From the NCBI GenBank assembly GCA_005656395.1, contig SRSI01000048.1, positions 1,798,001 through 1,862,000 on the forward strand: 64,000 nucleotides of DNA, written 5' to 3'. The stretch comes from Strongyloides papillosus. Its lineage: Eukaryota; Nematoda; Chromadorea; Rhabditida; Strongyloididae. A program made the position numbers and the translations under genes. The stretch's first letter is position 1. Each line of letters begins with the position of its first letter. Of the stretch, positions 54,836-64,000 are shown piece after piece. Below the pieces are notes generated by a model. It had not been told where the DNA came from. It ran no database searches and saw nothing but the letters and a program-made list of their open reading frames with translations.

Positions 54836-55499
54836 GTTTTATTTTATGTAAGGCAGATGGTTTGTCATACAATGGTCTATTGGGGTATAATCTAATGTAG
54901 TCTTCGGCGTAAGCCTGTGTAAACGCGTGCCACTGGGAGAAGTTCCCAGGTTGTGTAACTATGACTCTAATGTTATTATCGAGGCCGTTAATAAACTGGT
55001 GTCGACGTTCGTTGTTCAATGGGGTATTATCTATCATTTCGACTGAATCCATTCGAATACCGTCAATTTGAAGGACAAAGTTTTCGAAGCGAGTGATGTA
55101 GTTACCAATGGCGGAGTTATTTTGACGAGGCGGTGTGATTGCCATACCAAGGCGAACCCGGTGACTATCGTTATCCATTAACGCTACTATGTTTTCTAAG
55201 GTACTGGTTAGGGTGTATTCGACGTTAGGGTCCATTGAAACCAAATGCTGATTATAATAGGAGTTAATTAGTTCTTTGTCTTTGACAAGGAGAGCAGGTA
55301 AGTAAAATACGGCTAGTCTATTTAGAATGTCTTTTTTTGCTGATGTTTTTGCAAGCGACAACATTGCCTTATCTAACTTAGTGACGTATCTTTCAACACC
55401 AATGATGGAAGAGGTAGTTAGAAGGGGAATAATTTTGCCGATTTCCTTACGAAAGGTGGCGCCTAGCTCTTTTTCATGCCATTGTGTAGCGGAAATCAT
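54777..55499 (-). CDS. LTR-retrotransposon gag-like protein
   Basis: An open frame of 240 residues begins at ATG 55499, inside the end of the LTR-like sequence (ATGATTTCCGCTACACAATGG). It contains VERYVTKLDKAMLSLAK, VALMDNDSHRVRLGMAI, IGNYITRFENFVLQIDG, NERRHQFINGLDNNIRVIV and FTQAYAEDYIRLYPNRPLY. The pattern of a helical capsid region followed by a basic tail (HKIKQNFSKNTKKFTKS) is typical of retrotransposon gag. No CCHC zinc knuckle is present, because the frame ends just after the tail. Gag forms the particle that packages element RNA. Expression is uncertain because the rest of the element is missing. Confidence 0.6.
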   Translation of the reverse strand: MISATQWHEKELGATFRKEIGKIIPLLTTSSIIGVERYVTKLDKAMLSLAKTSAKKDILNRLAVFYLPALLVKDKELINSYYNQHLVSMDPNVEYTLTSTLENIVALMDNDSHRVRLGMAITPPRQNNSAIGNYITRFENFVLQIDGIRMDSVEMIDNTPLNNERRHQFINGLDNNIRVIVTQPGNFSQWHAFTQAYAEDYIRLYPNRPLYDKPSALHKIKQNFSKNTKKFTKSINNSGK

Positions 55500-55645
55500 A
55501 AAAAGAAAGACACATTACATACTACTCTTTATTACTCAACAACGATAATACAATAAAAGGAAGAAGAAATCTATATAAAAAAATTTATGTGGGGTATTTA
55601 TAGTGGCTGGAGGTAGGATGGGTTTTGGTGGGCGGTTCTCCGTCC
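55487..55645 (-). mobile_element. LTR-like fragment, copy 3 (probable 5' LTR)
   Basis: Starts TGTGTAGCGGAAATCAT, then AAAAAGAAAGACACATTACA, TACTACTCTTTATTACTCAA and AGGAAGAAGAAATC. These are the same landmarks as at 51659 and 53758. With the gag start at its inner edge and the copy at 53758 beyond the integrase fragment, the pair brackets a deleted element of about 1.9 kb. Confidence 0.5.
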
Positions 55646-55969
55646 TCAACGATGTGGAAGGAGGTCAAGTTGGAAAGTGTTGTCAGTGGTAAGGGGAATA
55701 GGGAATTCAGACAAGTAAAGACTCTTATCGAGACCATGGGACTCGATGAGGGCAATTAGCTCTTTGTTTTGGTTTAAATTTATCTTGTTTTGTTCTTCGG
55801 AACTGAAGTGACGGCTATCAGCTTGTTCTCTCAACCACTTTTTTTGAAGGACTGCATAAGCAGCTACAAAAAGCTGGTGCTGAGTAACCTCATCCCGTTT
55901 CGGGGTATTACGTTTGAAGAGTTTACGCATCATAGGGAATCCGAAATAAAAAGGAAGGTGAAATTTCAA
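55646..55969 (-). CDS. Unrecognised 107-residue ORF in the retroelement zone
   Basis: Reads MKFHLPFYFGFPMMRKLF, then KRDEVTQHQLFVAAYAVLQK and SHGLDKSLYLSEFPIPLTT to a stop just before the LTR-like sequence. Base composition is higher in G/C than the surroundings. Its position suggests the 3'-most coding sequence of another copy of the same retroelement, but I do not recognise a domain. Confidence 0.4.
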   Translation of the reverse strand: MKFHLPFYFGFPMMRKLFKRNTPKRDEVTQHQLFVAAYAVLQKKWLREQADSRHFSSEEQNKINLNQNKELIALIESHGLDKSLYLSEFPIPLTTDNTFQLDLLPHR

Positions 55970-57046
55970 TATAAAATAACAGTCACGATGATAAGGTAAA
56001 AAGTAATATATAAAAATGTCGACGTAAGGGACATATAAGAAAAAGGTTGTAAGAATTTAAGGTACGAAAAAAAAATTACAAATGTAAAGATAAGAGTGTA
56101 CCTAATATTTATGCTCCGTTAATCTTGTTATTAAAAATACAAAATGGTAACAAATAAAATTAATCCTTAGGTGGCGGTTATGACTTATAATATAAAATTA
56201 TGATATGCAGTACTAGAGCTCAAGTAATATCTAATTAACTAAACCGCTATAAGTGTGGCAATCCTAAGGAACCTAGTGACTAATTCCAAAACTACCGTGG
56301 TGCACCGTTGATGTGCCATCGTCAGCCCACGGTGGTGATTACTCTCTCAAGGTGGGCCCTACCTATCAAGTCAACCAATTAGCTAGGCTACTGCATTATG
56401 AGACACAAAATAAATCCGGATCAGTTGATGTACATGGCATAATTTTTAGATAATAATAATAAAAGGTATCGCGAGAAAATAAAAGATTTAGTTATAACGT
56501 GAATATTATGACTTTATGATAATGTGTGGATTCTATATGCAGTAAAAATCGTATCGTTCCAATAAGACAAGGTCTGAAATTCCTTAATTAGTAATGTATA
56601 TAGGTAAATTAAGTACGTTAATGATGATCTAAATGTATGACTAAGCAAGGGTGATGAAAAAGTTTGTGATAATTACAAGAAAAGGTATCCTTGCGAGTAG
56701 TTAAAAGAACATTCAAAATAAAGGTAAAAATGAATTTGATTAAAAGGAGATCTTAAAAAAATTTTGCTTATAAAAAATAAGTGGATATATAAGACATAAA
56801 TAACGTATGTGAAATGGCGATTAATGATCATACAAGGTCTATAGTTAACTATTTGGTAATGGGTGCTTAGATAGCAATAAATATACTAAAAGAAGGGGTA
56901 GCGGTAGTTCCAAGGTGGAACCTCAATGTAATCCTGGTGGGAATTCATTTTGGGATATAATATGTAACTTTTTAAGGTTTTATTGTTATAAGGTCAATGA
57001 GTGATAACATATAAATATAACATAATATAATATAGTACATTACCGA
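55970..57046. other. Complex non-coding sequence of the retroelement zone
   Basis: No coding frame. The 56270-56400 part is unusually G/C-rich for this window and contains an inverted repeat (CTACCGTGG ... CCACGGTGG). At 56900 there is a small palindrome, GTTCCAAGGTGGAAC. This could be the untranslated leader of a retroelement, or a non-autonomous element. Confidence 0.4.
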
Positions 57047-57222
57047 AGATAGTTCTTCCATCAGCTTCTCTTGGTTATTGTTCCTCCATGTAATCCGGGT
57101 AGCTCCTTTGCTCAAGAGTGGTTTCTTCCTCTCTTTTATTGTGTGGTTTTGTTTATCTGATTATTGCTTTGTATATATCATTTTTCCGTTATTGTTTATG
57201 GATTTTGTAAATTTCTAGTGTT
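57047..57222 (-). repeat. Second copy of the gag 3' region
   Basis: Aligns with 54643-54835. On the minus strand it still encodes FTKSINNNG, matching the gag tail. It shows that at least two copies of this LTR element have been inserted here. Confidence 0.55.
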
Positions 57223-58417
57223 TCTCGGATTACACTTTTATACCCAAAGAATTGGCCAAAGATTATTATATAATTCTATTTTTAGAATTGTACTTTTTCT
57301 TTTCATCTTTCAAATACCATTTTATATTTTCTTTTTCTTAAAAGTACATTTTTGCATATTTTCTAATTCTTTTTATTTTATTCGATCATTAAGAAATGAT
57401 CTCTGATCTTTTAGTTACCTTAACTATATATTAGTTTTCAATATTGTTTATTCTTGTATAAACTATTTGATTTCTCGGATTACACTATCTAATTTTCATA
57501 AATTCAAGCGTTGATATTTTAGTTTCCACTTTTATTATCTTATTTAATTCTTTAATAAATTATTGTAATATTCTATTTAATATTAAGTTTTTTTACAGAT
57601 TTATTTTTAAATTGTTTAAATTATTTTTATCTAATTTAATTTTTCAATAATAAATTTAATTTTATTATTATTACTTAAATAAAAAATTACAATGATATTT
57701 TTTAAAGAAATCAATTCCAAGTATCACTTTTGAAAGTGACAAAACTAAATATGTATTCGTTTTATTTATAATGTTTCTCTTTTCCAATTTTATTTTTAGT
57801 CACTCCTTTCTTTTAGATATTTCTTTTTATTACTCTGTTGTTTATGTGTTGATTGATATTTTGACTATATCATCTACTCATTCCTTATAACTTTTAAAAA
57901 TGTTGATAAAGCCATATCATCCTTTTTTTGTGACTCATCCATTATCTTTCTATACTTCTCTTAATTCATTCATTAATTAGCCCTTTTTGTAATACCCAAA
58001 AACATTATTATTTTTAAAATTGCTATATTACTCTTATTTTTATGACGCATTAAAATTAGTTACTCATATTAGTACTCATTACCCCTTTGTAAATACTTTC
58101 ATCCATATACAAATTAAAAAATATCATAACTTCATATAAACAACTTTCTCATACACAAATTTTTTATTTGAATATATCAGTAAACGCGATTTACTTAAAC
58201 AATACCATTAATATTTGTAATTTGCTTTGCTTCAAAACAACTTTTGTAATACGCTTCGCTTTGATTTAACATTATAATTTCACAATCATCTGAAATGTAA
58301 TGTTTTAACAATCTTAATCAAAAAACGCTGGTAAATTTACATTAACTTTTAGATAAACAACCAAAAAAGGACAAGTATTGGAAAAACAGTTGATGTTGTT
58401 GTTGTATCAAATAGGAC
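57223..58417. other. Spacer, nothing recognised
   Basis: AT-rich. The phrase TTTCTCGGATTACACT occurs twice (57220 and 57470), suggesting a small direct duplication. No gene. Confidence 0.4.
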
Positions 58418-58484
58418 ATTCACTTGCCCATAGATAAGTGAAAAGGCATCTTTTTAACTTTGATTTATCTATGGGTAAGCGAAT
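58418..58484. repeat. Imperfect hairpin, 21-base arms
   Basis: ATTCACTTGCCCATAGATAAG pairs with TTTATCTATGGGTAAGCGAAT at 18 of 21 positions across a 25-base loop. Shortened versions (GGACAAGTATTGG at 58370 and GGACAAGCGAATTTCC at 58512) flank it. It may be a small non-autonomous element or an RNA hairpin. Confidence 0.5.
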
Positions 58485-59135
58485 TGACTTTTTCTAAATT
58501 TATTAATTTTGGACAAGCGAATTTCCCCCATCTCTTTTCAATTAAGTTATATTTGCACCAAATATTTTTTTAAAAATTATTTACATTTTGTTTTTATTCG
58601 TTAGAAATTAAAAAACTTTCCTTGTCGATACTTGTAATAAAAGTATAATTACATATTTTTGGTGAGAAAAAACTTTATTATTTAGTGTGGAATGATATAT
58701 TTTTTAGTTTTCCAAGAATATTTAAAATGCCTGAGACGCCGCTACTTTTGAAATCCTTGGGAATCCCAGGAAGGACTCCTGGCCTTGTGTAATGATATAT
58801 AAACAAGTGTTATAATTGTAAATCTTTTATTTTAGTGTAAGTTACAAAATGTATGGAATTAAGGTAAATAACAAACAATAATAATAATTTCAATTCTCAT
58901 ACTTTTCAGATTGCATTCTCCGACAGTGACGAGTATGTACCATATTTAAACCATCGTAACTATATAACGATTATGGTTTACAGTTTCACCCTACAATAAA
59001 AACGGGACAATGAAGAAGTATCATTTAATCAGCATAAAATGTCAGACTATTTTCTATTTTTAAAAATTATAAACTAGACGGTTCAATACAATTACAATAA
59101 AATTTTTTATTCCTCACTTCTGGCATTTCAACAAG
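58485..59135. other. Spacer, nothing recognised
   Basis: AT-rich. A short G/C-richer patch at 58728-58795 contains GGGAATCCCAGGAAGGACTC and a small palindrome (CCAGGA...TCCTGG). Function unknown. Confidence 0.4.
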
Positions 59136-59850
59136 TTAAAACTTTACTATGATAGAATCAAAAAAGACAAATGTTTTGCCGATGTCATTAAATACGACTT
59201 CTTCGATATATAAAACCAGTTGAAGAACTGAAAGTATGTAATGTTTAAAGTAACCAGTCTTATGCAAATAGTTTCCTTCGCCATAGACACCAAGAACATA
59301 AACATCAGTAATTATTTCATAAATCTTGTGACCATCAATAATGCGACAATTATTTTTGTACATTACACGATATTTATTTTTATCATAAAAATTATTTCAT
59401 TATGTACCTTTCTTCCTAGAAGCATCAAGTCTTATTTAATTGCATTTTATTAATGTAATCTTTTTAGTTCATGAAGAATAAAGTACGTGGAAAATGGTAC
59501 AATAATATTGATTATATTTACATTCAAAAATCACTAATATCATTATTCGGAACTCTAAGCATTCTATACTTGTTGAAATATGCCAATTTAAGACTCCTTG
59601 TTATAAAAGACGAGAGCTATAGAAATTAAACTGTTTAAATACCTTTATCTAACTTGTAGAGACATAATATATCTAAAGATCTATAAATTACATCACTATC
59701 AATTCATTGAACAATGTGATTATTTTTCCTATCTTTACCAATAATTCTTCCTCTTCCAATTGGTGTTCCACTGTGCGTCACAAAAATTACAATGCTAACA
59801 ATATCGTAATAAAAAACTACAACGATTACATTTTAAATAATAAAATTAAG
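59136..59850 (-). pseudogene. Coding remnant in several blocks, family unknown
   Basis: Three blocks with coding character lie in order on the minus strand. About 59843-59707 reads IVSIVIFVTHSGTPIGRGR, then IIGKDRKNNHIVQ. About 59606-59530 reads RSLKLAYFNKYRMLRVPNND. From 59363 to 59136 the frame reads NCRIIDGHKIYEIITDVYVL, GVYGEGNYLHKTGYF and EEVVFNDIGKTFVFFD, ending in a stop. I cannot link them through acceptable introns without stops. Either this is an old pseudogene or a gene with very short exons. The residue mix (Gly, Tyr, His, Asp) is unlike random AT-rich translation. Confidence 0.4.
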
Positions 59851-60162
59851 AAACTTATTTCATTCAAAAGTTCTTTTTTTATCGGTGTTTAGATTACAAT
59901 GTGTTATATATTTCAATTTTCATGATATTTTTTTAATAAATTATCTTTTCAATATTAATGTGTCTAATATTTTTTTTATTTATACTATATAACATATGCC
60001 TTATTTAATATTACAGTATCTCTTTGTTATAGTATAATTTGAAATGCCTTTTCCAATAAACATTTGAAATTATTATATTTTATTAGTTGATATTCAACCG
60101 CTTCACTTTTAAAGCGGAAAATCATATTTATTTTGGTTTAAACTCAATTAAGATCTGCAAAA
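59851..60162. other. eEF2 promoter region
   Basis: About 310 bases of AT-rich sequence before the eEF2 start. A small palindromic stretch CCGCTTCACTTTTAAAGCGG lies about 65 bases upstream of the ATG. Confidence 0.45.
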
Positions 60163-62766
60163 ATGGTAAGTTTAATTATATAAATATTTTAATTAATGCT
60201 CATGTAGGTTAACTTTACTGTCGATGAGATTCGTAGCCTTATGGACCGCAAGAAGAACATCCGTAATATGTCCGTTATTGCTCATGTAGATCATGGAAAA
60301 TCAACTTTAACTGACTCACTCGTATCCAAAGCAGGTATCATTGCTGGAGCTAAAGCAGGAGAAACACGTTTCACTGATACACGTAAAGATGAACAAGAAA
60401 GATGTATTACAATTAAATCAACTGCTATCTCTATGTTCTTCGAACTTGAAAAGAAAGATTTAGAATTCATTGAAGGAGATACCCAACTTGAAAAGGAAAA
60501 AGGAGCTGATGGAAAAGAAACAGCATATAACGGATTTTTAATTAATCTTATTGATTCACCCGGACACGTTGACTTCTCATCTGAAGTAACAGCTGCTCTT
60601 CGCGTAACTGATGGTGCATTGGTTGTCGTCGATTGCGTATCTGGAGTATGTGTCCAAACTGAAACTGTATTGCGTCAAGCTATTGCTGAGCGTATTAAAC
60701 CAGTTCTTTTCATGAACAAGATGGATCGTGCTTTACTTGAATTGCAACTTGGACAAGAGGAACTTTTCCAAACTTTCCAACGTATTATTGAGAATATTAA
60801 CGTAATTATTGCAACATACGGAGATGATGATGGTTCAATGGGAGCTATTATGGTTGATCCATCAGTCGGTAATGTTGGTTTTGGTTCTGGTCTTCACGGA
60901 TGGGCATTTACTTTAAAACAATTCGCCGAAATTTATGCTGAGAAGTTTGGAGTACAAGTAGATAAGCTCATGAAGAATCTCTGGGGAGATCGTTTCTTCA
61001 ATCTTAAAACCAAAAAGTGGTCATCTGTTGAAGATGCAGACAACAAACGTGGTTTCTCACAATTCGTACTTGATCCAATCTATAAAGTATTCGATGCTAT
61101 TATGAATATTAAGAAAGATGAAACAACTAAATTATTAGAACGTCTTAATGTAAAATTATCAGTTGAAGAAAGAGACTTGGAAGGAAAACCATTGATGAAA
61201 GTAGTTATGCGTAAATGGTTACCAGCAGGAGATACTATGTTACAAATGATCTGTATTCATTTACCATCACCAGTAACAGCCCAAAGATACCGTATGGAAA
61301 TGTTGTATGAAGGACCCCATGATGATGAAGCAGCAGTAGCAATTAAGAACTGTGATGCCAATGGACCATTGATGATGTATGTATCTAAGATGGTACCCAC
61401 ATCTGATAAAGGACGTTTCTATGCATTCGGACGTGTATTCTCAGGAAAAGTAGCAACAGGAATGAAGGCACGTATCCAAGGACCCAACTATGTCCCAGGC
61501 AAGAAGGAAGACTTGTATGAGAAGACCATCCAACGTACAATTCTTATGATGGGAAGATATATCGAGCCTATTGAGGACATTCCATCTGGAAATATTGCCG
61601 GACTTGTAGGAGTCGATCAATATCTCGTTAAAGGAGGAACCATTACGACTTATAAGGATGCTCATAACCTACGCGTTATGAAGTTTTCGGTTTCTAGTGT
61701 TGTAAGGGTTGCAGTCGAAGCGAAGAATCCAGCAGATTTGCCAAAATTGGTCGAAGGCCTCAAAAGACTAGCCAAATCCGATCCCTTGGTCCAATGTATC
61801 TTTGAAGAGTCTGGAGAGCATATTATCGCTGGTGCTGCTGAATTACACTTGGAAATCTGTTTGAAAGATTTAGAAGAGGACCACGCTTGCGTCCCACTCA
61901 AGAAATCCGACCCAGTCGTTTCATACAGAGAAACCGTCCAAGCCGAATCTTCAATCATGTGTCTCTCAAAGTCACCTAACAAGCACAATCGTATCTTTAT
62001 GAAGGCCGTACCAATGCCAGATGGACTCGCTGACGACATTGACAAAGGAGAAATCTCCGCTCGTGACGAAATGAAGGCTCGTGCCAAGGTTCTCGCCGAA
62101 AAATACGAATACGACGTTACTGAAGCTAGAAAAATCTGGGCATTTGGACCTGATGGAACTGGACCAAACATTCTTGTTGACGTAACAAAGGGAGTTCAAT
62201 ACCTCAATGAAATCAAGGACTCATGTGTAGCTGCACTTCAATGGGCCACAAAAGAAGGAGTTCTTTGTGATGAAAACATGCGCGGAGTTCGTTTCAATAT
62301 CCATGATGTTACCCTCCATGCTGACGCTATCCATCGTGGTGGTGGTCAAATTATTCCAACTGCTCGTCGTGTCATGTATGCTTCAGTTCTTACAGCTGAG
62401 CCAAGACTCTTGGAACCAGTTTACTTGTGTGAAATTCAATGTCCAGAAGCCGCTGTCGGAGGTATCTATGGTGTACTCAACAGAAGACGTGGTCATGTCT
62501 TTGAAGAAGCTCAAATTGCTGGTACTCCAATGTTCCATGTTAAGAGTTACCTTCCTGTCAATGAATCATTCGGATTTACAGCTGATCTTCGTTCTAACAC
62601 TGGAGGACAAGCTTTCCCACAATGTGTCTTTGACCATTGGCAAATTCTTCAAGGAAATCCACTTGAAGCAGGAACTAAACCAAATCAAATCATTCTTGAC
62701 ACTCGTAAGAGAAAGGGATTGAAAGTTGAGATTCCAGTTTTGGACAATTACTTTGATAAGTTGTAA
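60163..62766 (+). CDS. eef-2: Translation elongation factor 2 (eEF2)
   Basis: Exon 1 is just the ATG (60163-60165). A 42-bp intron follows, and exon 2 is 60208-62766, giving 853 residues, the standard eEF2 length. It is the GTPase that moves tRNAs and mRNA through the ribosome. Domain order is intact: G1 AHVDHGKST at 26-34, the switch region [16 protein letters not shown] with the eEF2-kinase Thr, [12 protein letters not shown] (G3), and NKMDRAL (G4). Later come [14 protein letters not shown] in domain IV, with [10 protein letters not shown] holding the His that is modified to diphthamide, and domain V ending in [10 protein letters not shown] content and codon use are clearly higher than in neighbouring genes, as expected for a very highly expressed gene. 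The first-codon intron is conserved behaviour in some nematode eft genes, so the true start is fixed by VNFTVDEIR. Confidence 0.98.
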
Positions 62767-62973
62767 TTCTTTTGTTGTTAACCTATCGTTTTTTTTAAAT
62801 AAAGTTTTGTTAATTGATAAATAAATATTTTTGAATAATTAATCACTATCTATTTATTAATGTTTTAATGATAAGTAATAAAATGTTTGATCAGACAGTT
62901 TCATTTATTAAAATTATAGGCTTCAAAACAAAGTTAACACAAATATTGATATCCATGAATAATGTTCGTTAAC
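62767..62973. other. eEF2 3' flank
   Basis: Contains AATAAA at 62799-62804, about 35 bases after the stop codon, a plausible polyadenylation signal. Confidence 0.5.
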
Positions 62974-63400
62974 CAGTGATTCTTTACAATAAAAATTTAT
63001 AGCCGATAATTCTTGAATGAATTTATGTTTAAAAAAATTATATTATTTAATAATTATTACTAAAGATTTAAACTACCTAAATAAAATTTAACAAAATTAT
63101 TTTATTCCTATTAGGAAAGTTTAATAATCAATCATTTTTTATTGAAAAATATTTATAGTTGATAATTTGTGATAAGTTATATTAAGTTATAATAATTAAT
63201 AATTATCATTAGAAATCTAAACTTCATAAATAAGTTCAATAAAACTATTTTTGTTTCTATTAGTAAAGTGTTCTTGATATCAATAATATATATCATTCTT
63301 TATATTTCCAAAATAAAATTTTGTAATGAGTCATTTTTCATTAATAAATATCTGTAATTGATGATTTGTGAATAAAATTATATTAATTAATAGTTATCAT
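62974..63400. repeat. Degenerate ~150-200-bp tandem repeat, three units
   Basis: The phrase ATTTATAGTTGATAATTTGTG recurs with changes at about 62995, 63150 and 63345. Each copy is followed by AT-rich sequence containing TTATATTA and TTAATAATTATCAT-type words, then (units 1 and 2) AAACTTCATAAATAA- and TTCCTATTAGTAAAG-type words. Spacing is about 155 then 198 bases. No coding sequence. Confidence 0.55.
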
Positions 63401-64000
63401 GACTCTACCACCGGGAGAAGTCATACTGACCAAGATAATATTGTTTTTTTATCATATAAATGCTTAATGAAATAAATTTTTCCATTATTTATGAAATTTG
63501 AACTTTCCTGGGTGTAGTGAATTTTGTCTAACTTACATCATTTTACAGCTGGATAAACAAAATATTAACCTTAAAAACAATGAACATGTTTTTTTGAATG
63601 CCCAACACATTGAAGGCAATAGAATCCTGTCTTTCACAACATTCAGCTTCCGTCATAAATAAAAACTACAATAAAATAACTGCATTCTAAAAATTAAAAT
63701 TAAATTACAGCCTTATAACAATAGTAACAAAAAATTTTACATCATACCTATAGAAATTAAAAATCAAAAGGATATAAAATTCAAAAAGTTTTAAAAAAGT
63801 AAATAAAATCAGTGAAATGCATTTTTAACAGACTAAAAACTCATTAGATAAAATTTCTAACATTTTATTTAAATTTAAAATGATATTAATGACATACATT
63901 CATAGACTTTTTCTACCAATTCCTATATAGGGTGTCAACATCGGTAGTACTAAACAAACTGATCCAACGGCAGAAACTCTAAATTTGAGTTTGCTGTGTC
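63401..64000. other. End of window, nothing recognised
   Basis: AT-rich sequence with no gene or repeat that I can support. Confidence 0.45.

Noticed and set aside
61662..62722. Long antisense and alternate frames in eEF2
   Set aside because: Produced by biased codon use of a highly expressed gene; the true frame is unambiguous.

Overview
This window looks like nuclear DNA of a very AT-rich nematode, most likely clade IV and Strongyloides-like. The evidence is small 42-60 bp introns with GTAAG/GTATG donors and TTTTAG/TTTCAG acceptors, an innexin gap-junction gene, an F-box-like gene pair of a type I associate with Strongyloides, and a nematode-type eEF2 and CCT4. The species assignment is inference. 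Exon junctions below were read by eye, and reading phase was checked across each junction.

Layout. 1-2.3 kb holds no gene and ends in a degenerate ~20-bp minisatellite. 2.4-10.8 kb carries a short U2SURP/SR140-like splicing-factor paralogue (+), an innexin (-), an F-box-like gene (+) and chaperonin subunit CCT4 (-). About 12.5-22.9 kb is a tandem duplication. Each unit carries a secreted-protein gene followed by a multi-membrane-segment gene. The second gene is broken in unit A. In unit B a 2.7-kb mariner-like element is inserted at a TA in the first gene's promoter. 24.3-29.5 kb is an eight-exon MCTP gene (three C2 domains, two C-terminal membrane segments). 31-42.8 kb holds an unknown protein (-), a second F-box-like gene (-), a GT14 branching glycosyltransferase (+), a coding remnant (-), a disordered unknown protein (-) and an atypical homeodomain protein (-). 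A small cysteine-rich secreted peptide (+) sits at 44 kb.

44.9-57.3 kb is a transposon zone. It starts with a nearly complete DIRS-type tyrosine-recombinase retroelement: perfect 98-bp inverted termini, an internal complementary region, gag-RT-RNaseH in one ORF, and a recombinase interrupted by one TAG. Next come a ~0.5-kb inverted-repeat element, a decayed C2H2 zinc-finger gene, and fragments of at least two copies of an LTR retrotransposon. 57-60 kb has a hairpin and a decayed gene. 60.2-62.8 kb is the intact eEF2 gene. The window ends in AT-rich DNA with a degenerate ~150-200-bp repeat.

How the parts relate. The housekeeping genes (CCT4 for folding, eEF2 for translation) are highly conserved and intact. 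The lineage-specific genes (secreted pair, F-box-like pair, SR140-like paralogue) show duplication, truncation and transposon damage. No operon can be proven from the sequence, and I found no CRISPR array or convincing rRNA or tRNA gene.
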